Assembly: GCA_004352715.1 (NCBI GenBank)
Contig: SCFE01000001.1
Location: 2,177,685 to 2,241,684, forward strand
Length of the DNA: 64,000 nucleotides
Origin: Hofstenia miamia
Taxonomy: Eukaryota; Xenacoelomorpha; Acoela
Direction of reading: 5' to 3'
Below, piece after piece: positions 12,070 to 24,983 of this stretch. Each line of letters begins with the position of its first letter. The first letter of the stretch is position 1. The notes beneath the pieces are model-generated. The model had not been told where the DNA came from. It did no database searches and saw only the letters and a program-made list of their open reading frames with translations. The translations under genes were made by a program, and so were the position numbers.

Positions 12070-13760
12070 AATGTAGGTAACTCCTTATTGACTTACTTAA
12101 TTTAGGTTTTCTCATTGAAATAATATAAGGGTCACAAGAACAGAGAAGCCGTCTCATCAAATCCTCATTAGTCTACTTTCGGGAAAATTTTCTAGTAAGT
12201 GCTTCAGGGAATTTCTTGAATTCTTTATTTTTTGTTTTTTGTGCTTCTTCTGATAATAATCCAATTGGAATGCTGAAACTTTGAATTATCATTGATCCAT
12301 GAATCAATATTTTGTGTAAACTTTGACGTATATAGCACCAAATATATTTACAGAGGTAGACATTAACATTTTTCTCATAAATCCTCAAAAGTGGAAATAT
12401 CTATCTTTGTTCCACAAGACATGGCACACAGTTTCCCATAAACATTTTCAATCAATTTTAGGTCCACATTCAAGATCTCGGATGTCAGGGTAGAATTTTT
12501 GAAAAACCTTGTTGTGCTTCCATCATTTGAAGTACCTGAAATAATTGCTTTTGGCATATCAATAACAAATCCAAGATCATTTTCGAATCTTTTTTGAATG
12601 TTTACCTTAGTTTCCTTAACTGCTTCTTTTTCATCAGGAGACCTTGCTTACCCCTTTTGAATTGGAATTTTTTAAGCTATATGATGCAAACACTCCATAC
12701 ATCTTATACAAGCATATAGTGTGGACAAACCAAGTCTTAGTCCTTGAATATCAAAATTACGATTTCTGATGTTATTTCTATTATTCATCTGAATTGGAGA
12801 GGCCCTGCATAAGCTGCAGCACTGCATTGAGTTTGAAACATTTGAAAGACATGATGAAACTTTGCCATCAATCATGGTTAGACATATATTATGATGTATG
12901 TAAACATCTCCAATCTTTGTTGGCTGCAACTCATTTTCCTTTGATTTCAGATATTTTTCTTCTCGCTGAATTAATTCTTTTGTTTTTTTTGCATACTGGA
13001 ACCTCATGGGGCAGCAGAATGATGTGGAAGATGGCTTTGAGTTTTTCCAAATGGTTATGTTGTCTTTTTGATTGTTAACACCAACCAATTGAAAAGATAC
13101 TAGTAAATTAATGACCAGGCAACTTTCGAGGCAAGATCCCTGTTAAGTTCATCAGGTGATACTTGCTTGTAAATATTAAGTGCAATTGTGCCATCAAATC
13201 CTATTCGGAAATATGCAGTTACATTTGTCATATTTGTAAGATCACAATTACTAAATGACACAATTCTTTTAATTGTGTCACCAATTAAATCCCGAAGCTC
13301 TATCTCTACTGAATAATCTGTTATATTCCATGATGACACAGAACTAGGTAAGCAGCTCAATTTAGCTTCTCTCACAAGATTGTAAGGCGGATATATAAAA
13401 GAATCAACTGAAACCACTTCATTTTTAATATGTTGATACATTTGTTTTGATAGTGAGCAATCCAGTATAATAGTCAGTGCTTTTTCTGGAGAATGACTTT
13501 TCACTTCTTAATGGGTTTTCTAAGCTTATTTGAAAAGTCTCCATATCCTTCTTTTTGTAATACTGACGCAGTAGCAAAAACCAGTTTTGTTGGTGACATT
13601 GACCTGAGTTCAGATGTTTTCCTTTTTTAGTCCTTCGCGAGGCATCATCAAAACTACTCACTTCTGGATGGCCCACATTTTTGTCTTTATCACAATTATG
13701 AACTTCAATTTGAAGACAATGATCATTTGTTTTAATACATTTATCTTTCATTCTTTTGAT
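12070..13760 (-). pseudogene. RAG1-core/Transib-like transposase relic
   Basis: From right to left, four frames give one protein in order: FDDASRRTKKGK (near 13640-13660), a spacer region, then FIYPPYNLVREAKLSCLPSS, IELRDLIGDTIKRIV, RIGFDGTIALNIYKQ (about 13155-13205), LTMIDGKVSSCLS with a CxxC motif (CCSLCRASP, about 12805-12830), LGLSTLYACIRCMECLHHIA, GTSNDGSTTRFFKN, and SLHKILIHGSMII, PIGLLSEEAQKTKNKEFKKF ending with TRKFSR and TNEDLMRRLL near 12090-12160. The FDG-YKQ, CxxC and SEEAxxxxNK-basic blocks occur in a multi-copy family of arthropods and cnidarians whose layout parallels the RAG1/Transib core. Frameshifts near 13500, 13090 and 12640, plus a stop at 12174, make it a pseudogene. 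No heptamer-type terminal repeats were recognised. Confidence 0.7.
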
Positions 13761-13805
13761 TTTTTTTCGATTTTGGAAAAAATTGTTTTACAAAGTAACG
13801 TATAA

Positions 13806-16329
13806 CATTGCTTAATTTATCTTCTGGTATAGTATCCTTCAACTTTGTAAGTAGTTTCTTGCTATTTCATCACTATACTACTTAAGTTTACCAGATTGCC
13901 CAGCTTCACTTAATGAACAAAATAAATGACTGTTGCGGACTGACATATTTACTATTCTGAAACATAAAAATAAATACACATTAGTAAATTATGTAAATTT
14001 GAAAAGGTATACCTATCTTCACAAACTATATTAATGATCCAGAGTATTTGTGAATTCGCTAAAAATAAGTATTTTTCATGAAATAAAGTACTACCACCTT
14101 TGCAGGGGAAATTGGATGCACATAATATGAAAGAATTTTGATTATGAGATAAGAGAAGAGTCTTAAAATACATTACTTATTGATTGCTTTCTTTTTCTAA
14201 AAATTGTAGAAGTGTTTGTAATACAGGGTGTGTAGAAACATGTGTATTTTTTATCACGACAAAGAACACGAACTGTAAATAATATGCTGATAGATATATT
14301 CATTGAAAAACATCATTATGACACAGTACTGACATTAACATATTCGTAGAAAATGATTAAGCAAACATACATGTGCCTTCATGGATGTTTGATGCCAACT
14401 AATTGGCGGTTTATTGTACAGGTAACTATCTGTGCTACTGAAGAGACAGGATGTGACATGTTCAGCCATGTCTAAATGTGACTCAATGTCTATTTTTTGA
14501 GCTATCATTAGCTGATTCCTATGGCAGAAGTGTTATAGATTGTGAAAATAACATAAAAATACTTTTAAAAAAGTTTATTTTGGACTTTTTCCTACCCTTT
14601 GTCCCACTGTACAAAGTTTGAATGAATTAGAATGTCGAATTTTAAATAATAGTGAACTTGAATTTGAAAATTTTTCTCCAAGCAAACAACATCACCAATA
14701 TAACGCTACTCTTTTCAAGATTACAAAATGTCCACTCAACATGTACAATTAATATTTTAATGAATTCCAAAATATAGCTTCCACGTTCCATCGTGTCAAC
14801 ACATCCCACTGATGTAGCTCGACATAACTAGCAAAGTTGGAAACAGGTTGGGTGAGGTAGACATCTCAAAATGCAATTTGACGTAGGCTTTTGGAAAGGC
14901 TTTGTGTTTTGATTAGAATTTCGGTGAGTTTCTGATAATGTTTAATGAATGTAAAATATGAAATATATTTATTGCGATAAAATGTTTATGAAGATTTTGA
15001 TTACGATTACTTATTGATATTAAATCTATTTGATCTTAAAAAGATAAAAAATAAAAAAGTCCCGAATAGGATATTGAGAATTAAAATAAAAATGTCTGTA
15101 TTCTTGCTATATTATTTCTGATGTAATTTTCGTAGAACGTCTAGATAACAACGTGAATTGAAAGTTTTAAAAGAGGTTTGAGTTCCCTTGTAAATTTGCA
15201 GCTCCTTGAAAACCTAAGAAATAGTTTACAGCATATATTATGCATGGGGATTACCTATACATGAAACATTGGCAAAAGCCAAAGTCGATGTCTTAAGACT
15301 ATTCAACCTGGTGTTTTCTTAATTAGACTTGGTAAGTTTTACTAACTCCCATTAAGATTGCTAACCCCAAAAAGTTAATGCATAATATTGTTCATAATCG
15401 GGGCACATAATTATTTTTGGTGAAAAAAATTTGTAAAGTAAGCAAAAAAATTATATTTAATAACTTAGAAATGATTTCAAAAAATCACAAAGTTTTGAAA
15501 CTTGATCAGAAACTTTGATTTCTGAACATTCTAAATTGATAGTATGGACATGAGAACATTTGTACAGCTTTACCATCATAACCCATTCCAAAGCCAGATA
15601 GGGCAGGAAATCTTACTTCAAGCCTGATCAGCCCAAAAAGCCCCCAGGTCGAGTGGTGTCACAATTTTCCCATATCAAAAAATGTTTTGTAATTTTATCT
15701 AACAACTAGGTTGATACAATTTCACTACAAGGTTATGTATTCGTTTTTATTTAAACACTTTGATTGAATTTTGGAGTTTGTAAATAAATTGTAATTTGTT
15801 TAACGTGAACTAAAAGCATTCGGTTCCTAATGATTATTTGTTTCTCATTGATAAATAATCTACCCAATAAGATATTTATTTTTGCCTCTACATAATATAG
15901 ATTATAGAGAATGAAAATACGGCTTTAAATTCAGCAAACAAAATTTCGTATTTTAATTTTTTTTATCAGAAATAGTCTCATTGGCCCGGCGATCCTATAA
16001 AAAATTCATTAATTGCAGATTTCAAATATTTCTCTTTGGTTTACTAACCTAGAGACACTGAAAACCCATGTTGTTTAGTCGAAACGTTTGAGTAACATCA
16101 ACGATGGAAATAAAGCAAAACTTGCAGCTTGTGCAGTTACCGAACCAAAAAGAAAATATGGTGTCATCTCGTTCTTTAGACTTTAGTACAGTCTTGTGCA
16201 TAACAGTGCGGGCTAATGTTTTTCACATTAACGTTGTTCTCTTCTTTATTACTGGTACTTTGAAAGCGTTAATGCCAAGTGTTATTCCAGAATGTACCTG
16301 TTAGCATTTAGGTCTAAGCTTAACATTTC
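13806..16329. other. Noncoding AT-rich stretch
   Basis: No supportable coding region. A mariner-like word TACAGGGTGTGTAGAAA at 14223 may be a transposon end, without a matching partner. The 16104-16304 opening has no recognisable motif. Confidence 0.4.
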
Positions 16330-16740
16330 TTACAATTATCGTTATTCACCGCAAAATTGGTGGTAAAACTATTTCCTTCGAAATACGAAAAATTATATTT
16401 TCAAAATTCCTGGAAAAAATTCCACAGAAAAAACGGCGAATTTCTTCAATTATCAAAGCAAACAGTATCTTCAATTATTTTACATTATAAAAGAACTGGT
16501 CAAATTGGAACATTAGCAAAACCAGAGCGCCCTTCTAAAACAAAGTGCCGTTCCCAAGCAAATTTAGGCCATTCTTCCAGAGTTTGCCCGTGTTGGACGT
16601 CAAAGTGTTGAAAGTAAATTGGATAGATGGATATTTGGAAAATGATTCCACAATTCACCGAATTTTAATCAAATATGGGCTATATAGTCGCTTAAAATTG
16701 GAATTATTTAATTAGTCCGAACTATTATGCACAAGGCTGT
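16330..16740 (+). pseudogene. Tc1-like transposase fragment
   Basis: A frame near 16340 gives GGKTISFEIRKIIF. The next frame gives LSKQTVSSIILHYKRTGQIG and then TLAKPERPSKTK, the classic helix-turn-helix and following basic stretch of Tc1 transposases. Downstream, near 16640-16700, DSTIHRILIKYGLYSRLK matches the second DNA-binding subdomain. Frames change at least twice and no catalytic triad remains, so this is an N-terminal scrap of a Tc1 element. A TA microsatellite follows at 16814-16835. Confidence 0.75.
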
Positions 16741-16835
16741 ATTTGTGAACTATGTTTTGGAAAGTGTATCTCTTCTCGCCCGCCAAAAACACGACGATAA
16801 CTATTTTTGTTTCATATATATATATATATATATAT

Positions 16836-17655
16836 CATCACGTGCGGGTGAGATGTACTTATAGAAATTGCAACCGATTCCGCAGTCTGATGCTACCGAG
16901 ATGGCTATTATCTCTAAACCCTAATTGCTAAGAAGTCTTTTAAGAATTTGTATATGATTTAGGTCAGGATTGTTATCAGGGCATGCAAAAACGTAAATGC
17001 TTTGTAATGAAAAATTTGACTTACATTTGCTATATAAAAGGGGAATTGCATTGTTGAAATATGAATAATTCTTCATTTAACTATTACTTCAGGCGATTTG
17101 TTTATTACAGTAAGAGCGTTTGCTACCCAAACGAATTTTTAATGGGTAATTTGAACTTTCACTGCATTAATTCATATCGAATAATGTATTCCTTAAGAGC
17201 AGTGGTTCTTAACCAGGGTTGATAGGTAAAAAAATAGCGAATAGCTGAACAACATCAACCACAGAGATCTCATTGAATAAATCTTTATTTTTTTACTTAA
17301 TTGCCCACTTATCTTAAAAAAAGTATATATCTTTAAAAAAAGGTTCAGAACCACAGCTTTAGGCAATTTGAGTCACATTCTTTTGATATTCAAAGTCATA
17401 CAAAAACGAACAATAAAATTCTAAACAATTTACTAGAACTTTGAGAGCTCTTATAAAATTGTCTTTTTTGGTAGCAAAAGCCAATAGCTTCGGTGATTTG
17501 ACAACTTTCGAAATTTACTCCAATTTGTCACAGTGCCCCAGGGTTATCATATACATGTATGTCTATAAAATGAAAATATATTTAATTTTACACTGTAATT
17601 CCTACCCGGAAGTTTACTCATACATAAATCATTCATGACAATAAGAGAAATAGCG
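16836..17655. other. Noncoding AT-rich stretch
   Basis: No recognisable gene. A 65-codon plus-strand opening at 17441-17638 is without motif. Confidence 0.4.
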
Positions 17656-17659
17656 AAAT

Positions 17660-18085
17660 GTTCGTGATATTGATATTGAAACAATGGCGAACGGGTGGAA
17701 ACTAACAATGTGAATACACTTTCTGAAGACAACAATTAGAATTTTGTGTAAAGCATCCCGAGGAAGAGGCAGATATCGCGTCGAACTGTATATCAAATAC
17801 TGAAAACATACGAGGACTACAACAAATGTGAGCGGCAGCAAGGCTCAGGCAGGGAAACAGTGGTTATGGCAAGAAAGGCTGTGCAAAATTTGAAAAAACT
17901 GAAATTAATAAAACCATCATCAACAAGGGTGTTAACAAGAAAAGTGGAATGTAAAAATCACCATGACTCTAAAATCATTATGCAGAAGATTACAGAAAGA
18001 TGCAAAAGAAAACCTAAAGTACCATCACACACGCCGAGGGAGAAAAAATGGAACAAAATTGATACGCCAGTGCATTATAAAACAC
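17660..18085 (+). pseudogene. Mariner-like transposase N-terminal fragment
   Basis: An open frame from about 17745 reads IPRKRQISRRTVYQILKTYE, then KCERQQGSGRETVVMARKAV, then TRVLTRKVECKNHHDSKIIM and ERCKRKPKVPSHTPREKK. The order of helix-turn-helix (ISRRTVYQIL), GSGR linker, second helix-turn-helix and basic PSHTPREKK tail fits the DNA-binding half of a mariner-family transposase. No catalytic part follows before the stop at 18223. The Met at 17860 is internal to the domain and is not a real start. Confidence 0.6.
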
Positions 18086-18229
18086 TGACTTCTCAGTTGT
18101 ACAAGGGAGATGCTTGCGTATTCGTAATTCACTGTTTGATCGCTATACATGGAGCCATACAGTTGCATCCATTAACATTTTCTGATAAATTATGTATTTT
18201 TTTACAAAAATGTGTAATTCGTTAGTGTT

Positions 18230-19280
18230 AAAATTGCTTTTTGCAAAATTTCAGTCGCCACCCGTTATCAGAATCAAATACTGCCAAAATGAGTGTATGC
18301 AAACAACAGCTAAGCTAATCTGAGCATTTGTTTCAGACATGTGAATAGATTGGTATGGGAAAAATTGAAAAAGATCAGATTTGGTTACAATGCGCCATTA
18401 CATACGAGATAACAAAGTAGAAGCCATTCACTTTAATGCCATTGTTTTTATTGACTTGAATAAAGTTTGTTTCATTTGTGTATAGTTACCATAATAGATT
18501 TCCAAATACACAACCAAAATCTAAGGCCGGTTGTCAACACAAGAATCAACGCAGAAAGTAATGAACAAAAACTATTTTAGTCGCATAAATTATAAGGTTG
18601 AACTAGCAAGTTTTTCGAAGAATGAAATCTGGACTATAACAACGATATCGCACCAAAGAAAAAATTTAAAATATATCATATAGACAAAAATCTTAATACC
18701 GCTCAGATTTAGTAGGAGTAAAGCCTGTATACAATTATACTGATTCCTAAATAAGAAGAAGTCGGAATACCAATCTAAATTATTGAAGTGAATTCAAAAA
18801 AAATTCTCGCAAAATATGTAAACACAGACAGTTGCGGCAAAATGGAGCACAATGAAATGTGCAAATAAAAATAATGTAATACTCTGCCAAAATTGCATTT
18901 TCATGTTCAACAAACAACCGCAAAATATCAGTTTATGCGATGATGAAAATCAGTGCGCAGTTAATCAAACATTATTAGGAAAAGAAAAACAAATTTGCAA
19001 AATGAAGAAGACATTTCTTCAAATAAACTTATTTCATATTCATCTGAAAGAAATCTCGAAATTTGAATCTCTAAATTATTCAAGCAAAACAAAACAACAG
19101 GAATGGAAAAATGAATATATTTTTAAAACGATGGGAAATGTATCGAAAAGCGATCGCCGAGATAATATTTAGTAAAATAACGCTCGATTGAGCTAGGTAG
19201 ATTATAACTTTATGATTTGTAATCATTTTATTGTAAATATCTACTGTTATCAGTTTATAATGTCTATTGAAATTTACAAT
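18230..19280. other. Noncoding, one unrecognised opening
   Basis: A 106-codon opening at 18852-19172 on the plus strand is Lys/Asn-rich and has four cysteines near its start (CANKNNVILCQNC), but I recognise no family. The rest is AT-rich without features. Confidence 0.35.
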
Positions 19281-19289
19281 TATGCCTTT

Positions 19290-20510
19290 TCAATATCTGG
19301 TAATATTCGTTAACGTTATAAAGTAATAAAAGAGCAAAGTATACATCTTGAAGAGTATAGCATTCTAGGATGCGTAAAGTTTTATTTATGACATCAGTTA
19401 AACTCCTGAGATTTGACCTTTTTAGGTTCGAGTTGAGTTCGCGTCAAATTCGAACTCTTACTCGCGAGTTCGCATCAAATTGCAATTTTATTTAGATATA
19501 TTTTTCTCGTAAAGCCCGATTCCCCCTGTCATAATGCATAATTATGCTCCAATTCAAAATTCGAAAGAGTCCATAAAGCATAATGACGACATTATTTACT
19601 TTTCTGACATCAGCAACCATAATGAAATCTGATACATTTAGATTTTGATTATTGCCATAATTCAACCAGCCAATCAGAAAGAGGTTTAAGCAATAATCTT
19701 ATATCACAAACACGCTTTTATCATAAAGTATGCAGTTTATTTACTATCGGAGAAATTACTAGTAAAATGACTTCGTCTTCAAGAAAAGTAACAGCAGGAC
19801 GCCAGCTTAAGAAAAAAATCCTAAAAACTCTGCTAATTAGGTTCTACAATTTCAATTTTTGCACTAAAGAATCGTAATGTGATAATTAATAGGTACACAT
19901 TATGGAATTTCGCATTCCAGTTTCATAATTCCGTGTAAACAAACAATCATCAAATTGAAGTTCTTTTTTGCCGAAATTATCTAAATTTTGTTTTCTTTGA
20001 TGCCTCTTCTGGCCAATTGTTTTTTGTTCGTAACTAGTTTTTGCAATTAAAATGAAAATGCTATTGATGACAGTCCAACCTGACCACATCACTTATAATC
20101 CACTTGAAATGATGAAATTTTGGTTTAAACTTAATCTTTAAATGACCATAATTATTGCTTATTTCAATGTAAACTAAAGTATTATGAGCCAAAATTAACT
20201 ATTACGCATGTTTATTTGACTGGAGTATAATTATGCCTTATGACAGGGTGAATATGAAATAAGGCTACCCTTTATATATCAGTGCTTAATGTTGAATAAC
20301 CCTGTATATAAGCGTAAAAAAGAAATACATGCTAACCTAAATAAGAGAAACCAGGCCGGATCGCTTATAATTTGAGATAAATAGTGGAAGTCAAATAGAT
20401 TTCATGCAAAAATTTTAGAAAAAAAATGCAATTCAAGTTAATATCCTATTGATTTCGAGTATTCGAGTTGAGTTTTCCGACCTGGACTCGAATTACGAAT
20501 ACTCGCAGGG
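19290..20510. repeat. Dispersed repeat, copy A, with nested MITE
   Basis: The outer parts (19290-19500 and 20330-20510) align in order with 49619-49810 and 49880-50040. Shared words are GTTAACGTTAT, TTTAGGTTCRAR, AGAGAAACCA and the ATTCGA/TCGAGT-rich segment. Copy A is interrupted by an inverted-repeat element at 19522-20250 that copy B lacks. Confidence 0.6.
19522..20250. mobile_element. Nonautonomous inverted-repeat element (MITE), 729 bp
   Basis: The left end CCCCCTGTCATAATGCATAA (continuing to 19550) is an inverted copy of the right end at 20222-20250, with about 26 of 29 bases matching. The interior is AT-rich and has no transposase; a 68-codon minus-strand opening at 19886-20092 is unrecognised. 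The target duplication is not clear. Confidence 0.65.
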
Positions 20511-22285
20511 CCCTAACATCAATATAATTCTTTTTATGGGAAATCGCATGGTACTGAACTGAATCTTGTAGGACGAAGTTCAGGCAGATTACTTCATGCA
20601 ATAGAAAAATATTTTAACAAATTTATGCATAAACGTTATTCTATGTCAGAAATACTAATATAACTAAATCTACTCTTTTGGTCTATAATGATGAATTTCA
20701 GTTTAAATTTAAATTTTATCTATCACAATTTCTGAAAATGGTTGATGACGCGTAATTACAGCTCACAAAATAAACATGTGTGTATAATATCAGCACTAGC
20801 GCTTGAGATTGCACTCTTTCTATCAACAACCACTATATGAACCAAGAGGAACTTACAGACGCAATTAGTAATGCATTCAATAATCTTGAACAAGAGAGCA
20901 CTTAAGAAATGCTATGACTATATTAAGACTATTTATACAATAGTCTCTATGCAACAAACTTGTTGTAAATTATTCACCGCTTGTATACTTATCACATTAA
21001 AAATTCAAGGAATTAGTAATAATTATTTACTCATTTTACAGAAGATAGTGTTTCACTAGCAATCGAAAACTTCATCAATTGATGACTAGGTTTGTTTTGC
21101 AGTAGCTAAACATCCAAAAGAAAAAGTTTACAAGATAGTAATCTAATCTAACTGTTGAAGCTCAAAACCCTCACAAGATTTTCGTTGAAGGCCGAAAGTT
21201 TTCATCAGAAAATTAAATGAAATTCCTCAGCTTATAATACATAAAATGCTTTATATGCAAATTATAAAACATTGCGAAGGTTTTCTCTATTATATAATGC
21301 TAGATATAAATCTAAAAATCCACCCAAATACTACATAAGATTTAGTTTCTTAAATCCGAATTCTATTACTACGATTATTTTATAATAACAGTTATTGATG
21401 TTAATCATCAAAAAAACATACTAAGCATGTACAAGCTGTGTTTTTTAAACGTTGTTTTTGATAAGCAACACCAATAAATGTTATTGAACAATAATTTTGG
21501 GTTCAATTGGTAGATACAAGGGTTACTTTCTTTTCAGATCGTGCAAACTTCATTCACATATATAATACTACTGTGATAGAGGTGAACAAACTATCAATAT
21601 CTTGTCGTTAAAATATGCGTTCTGCCAAAGGTTGCTTGATATAGATCAATTTAAATATACCGCAAAAAATCATATTTTTCAAATATTTTCAAATATCAAT
21701 AGACAAAAACACTGTTTGAAATTTTCGACTTTTTGCAAAGAGTTTTCTACGACGAACTTGGCAAATTCTTACTTCATAAGTAAGATCAGTATTCTAGAGG
21801 CAGTAATTTAATATCAATTAAAAATCATTGTATCCACGTATTTCTTTGAATATCACAGGTTTCTCATATTGAAAAGAGACATCATAGCGATGTCAAATTT
21901 GTGTCTTAATCAATCCTGAAATTATAAATGGAGTGTCTATATGATAATTTAAATGGACCACATTGAATGCCTTAGTTGGATACAATGTAATTATATTTTA
22001 AAATAATTATATTTTATGTAAAAAGGATGGGTCAAAACGTAAATTTTTAGGTAAAAATGTCGCCATATTTATTAATAATGTAAAATGAAAAAATCATAAT
22101 CAAAGACTATCCTTACACAGAAATTTTATAAAGAAATTTCTTGCCTAAGTTTATCCTAAAATGATACATTCGAATCATATAGCTTAGACCAAGTTTATAA
22201 ACTAGCAGTTGAGCAAGAAAGATACAGTTGAAGATTATTTCTTCGAACCTTCATTCTAATAAGCTAAAAAATGGGATTCACTAAC
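20511..22285. other. ALG12 intron, no other feature
   Basis: AT-rich, with many stops on both strands. Short openings at 20871-21059 and 21602-21811 show no motifs. It includes a hAT-like end word, CAGGGCCCTA, at 20505-20514. Confidence 0.4.
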
Positions 22286-22418
22286 CTACATATTGCATAA
22301 TGAATTTGTTGTATCTAAATAGTGAGACGAAAACAGCTGCCGGCATACTGAAAAATGAAACAACGATGGCACCGAGAAAAGTACGAGGTACAACACCAGG
22401 AAATTCCATATGATCATA
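22286..22418 (-). CDS. ALG12: ALG12 exon (YDHxEFPGVVPRTFLG)
   Basis: This 133-bp exon has its acceptor TTTAG at 22419-22420 and donor GTTAG at 22281-22285. It starts in phase 0 directly after the AAA of the first coding exon and leaves one base. The translation YDHMEFPGVVPRTFLGAIVV continues to FSMPAAVFVSLFRYNKFIMQ. The YDHxEFPGVVPRTF block is diagnostic for ALG12, in the first luminal loop that carries the conserved acidic residues of GT-C enzymes. No ORF of its own is large enough to show it. Confidence 0.93.
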
Positions 22419-22420
22419 CT

Positions 22421-23690
22421 AAATAACAACGGTAATAACTATATTAAAGGAAAAAAAGTGATAATGACAAAATAAACTCAATATTAAACAATAGCAATCA
22501 GAGACTGCCAACTACGAACATAGTTCTGGTCCGGATACAAACAGACGGAAATCCAGGTGAGTCTGAAAACTGAATGGGATCTAGGTTAGACTAATACCTA
22601 TCACAAAATTTTCTCTCAAAAAGATCAATTCATTACGTTTTAGAAATCTTCCTGACAAACAAACAAACAAACCGACAAACAGAAGGGAAAACGAAACTTT
22701 CTTGGCGGAGGTGAAAATGCATGTAAATTTAATCGAAATAAAACTAACCACAGATACGCTACACATTGAATTTAGAAACGATAAACGACATTTTGTCAAA
22801 ATATAACATTTAATCCTTCCCCATGTCATGGTTGTTTTCTAATAAATTTTCGACTTTTGTATAAAGTTAAAAATTGATTCGGCTATTGAATTAAATTGAA
22901 ACAACCGCCCTAAATAGTTTGCAATGCTCAATTGTAAACTGTAATTAAATAGTTGTTCTGAGAGCAAAATCATCAAATATAAGTAACATATGGCAAGCAA
23001 TGTCACTAAGTATTTTCTAAATTTTGAGAATAAAATATAACGCAAAAGTCTATTTAGGCGACAAGCGCAAATCTTTGAACTAAATGTGTGCGCAATCGTT
23101 AATTAATAGTAACAAGGTTTTGAAAGATATTTCGTATAGCAATTCTTAACTTAGGGCAATGAAAATAGAAAAAAATGATGAGAAATGAACTGAGTGCTTA
23201 GTTTGAAATTGATTTGCAAAAACCGCATAGAGTAAACAATGAAACCCTAAAATAACTTTGATTGTAGTCTATAATAAATTCTTGAGTTTGAAAAAATTGT
23301 AAAATAGGTATTTAATATAACAAATTTTTTTAAATATTTTGAAATGAAATTCTTAGAGAGCCACACATATATATATATNCAAACTTCCCAGCAGATGATT
23401 GGACACAGTTAGATCAAGAGAAGAGGGATGAAATCACTGGCAAATAGAGTGTGTTCTTAAAAAAATATAAATGAAAGGCAAATCATATAAAGAAAATTTT
23501 AAAAATAATTACTAATGAGTACAGTTTCAATCATTGAAGTAAGAAAGACATTAAATCACACAATGAAATTATAATTTAGGATGTCTACTCTTGTGAAAGG
23601 TCTCTTCTACAGTTTGACATGGCTGCAGATTGTGGGGCAGATAGAGAATGGAATTTTGTTTAATCAACAATTTGAAGTCACACAAACTGA
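22421..23690. other. ALG12 intron 1, noncoding
   Basis: AT-rich. Two minus-strand openings (22581-22829 and 22839-23045) are without motif. A short TA run and single N at 23378 abut a stretch reading NFPADDWTQLDQEKRDEITG, which is open for about 25 codons only. Confidence 0.4.
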
Positions 23691-23700
23691 ACATTAGAAA

Positions 23701-23983
23701 ATGGTTGAATTCTTAGTACCATTCCCAGCAGTAAATTTTTCACAAGAGTTGGTTAGGAAAATGCCCGAGTTTCAGTTAAAACTAAAAGGAAATGAAGAAA
23801 GTTGTGAGAGGAGAGATTCTGAACGTGAAGGCATATTCAACTGGTTGGCTGCCCTCATAAATCAAGAAGGAAAGGAAATTGAAAGGGAATTGGAGGAAAT
23901 GAAAATTCAAGCAAAAATGTTAATTCCAGAAAGTTTACCAGAATCAGGGACACTCCCCCCTACCCATCATATATGCAGGGGGC
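23701..23983 (+). other. Unrecognised acidic/basic ORF cut by gap
   Basis: This 94-codon frame from ATG runs into the 1000-N gap. It is Glu/Lys-rich (KEIERELEEMKIQAKM) with a predicted helical stretch and a proline-rich end. I do not recognise the family. It could be part of a transposon protein or a host exon. Confidence 0.3.
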
Positions 23984-24983
23984 NNNNNNNNNNNNNNNNN
24001 NNNNNNNNNNNNNNNNNNNNNNNNNNNNNNNNNNNNNNNNNNNNNNNNNNNNNNNNNNNNNNNNNNNNNNNNNNNNNNNNNNNNNNNNNNNNNNNNNNNN
24101 NNNNNNNNNNNNNNNNNNNNNNNNNNNNNNNNNNNNNNNNNNNNNNNNNNNNNNNNNNNNNNNNNNNNNNNNNNNNNNNNNNNNNNNNNNNNNNNNNNNN
24201 NNNNNNNNNNNNNNNNNNNNNNNNNNNNNNNNNNNNNNNNNNNNNNNNNNNNNNNNNNNNNNNNNNNNNNNNNNNNNNNNNNNNNNNNNNNNNNNNNNNN
24301 NNNNNNNNNNNNNNNNNNNNNNNNNNNNNNNNNNNNNNNNNNNNNNNNNNNNNNNNNNNNNNNNNNNNNNNNNNNNNNNNNNNNNNNNNNNNNNNNNNNN
24401 NNNNNNNNNNNNNNNNNNNNNNNNNNNNNNNNNNNNNNNNNNNNNNNNNNNNNNNNNNNNNNNNNNNNNNNNNNNNNNNNNNNNNNNNNNNNNNNNNNNN
24501 NNNNNNNNNNNNNNNNNNNNNNNNNNNNNNNNNNNNNNNNNNNNNNNNNNNNNNNNNNNNNNNNNNNNNNNNNNNNNNNNNNNNNNNNNNNNNNNNNNNN
24601 NNNNNNNNNNNNNNNNNNNNNNNNNNNNNNNNNNNNNNNNNNNNNNNNNNNNNNNNNNNNNNNNNNNNNNNNNNNNNNNNNNNNNNNNNNNNNNNNNNNN
24701 NNNNNNNNNNNNNNNNNNNNNNNNNNNNNNNNNNNNNNNNNNNNNNNNNNNNNNNNNNNNNNNNNNNNNNNNNNNNNNNNNNNNNNNNNNNNNNNNNNNN
24801 NNNNNNNNNNNNNNNNNNNNNNNNNNNNNNNNNNNNNNNNNNNNNNNNNNNNNNNNNNNNNNNNNNNNNNNNNNNNNNNNNNNNNNNNNNNNNNNNNNNN
24901 NNNNNNNNNNNNNNNNNNNNNNNNNNNNNNNNNNNNNNNNNNNNNNNNNNNNNNNNNNNNNNNNNNNNNNNNNNNNNNNNNNN
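23984..24983. other. Assembly gap, 1000 N
   Basis: A placeholder-length gap directly beside a TA microsatellite and the start of the duplicated 2.8-kb block. Confidence 0.95.

Noticed and set aside
12794-13078. 94-codon plus-strand ORF
   Set aside because: It is antisense to the RAG1-like transposase relic, whose motifs lie on the other strand.
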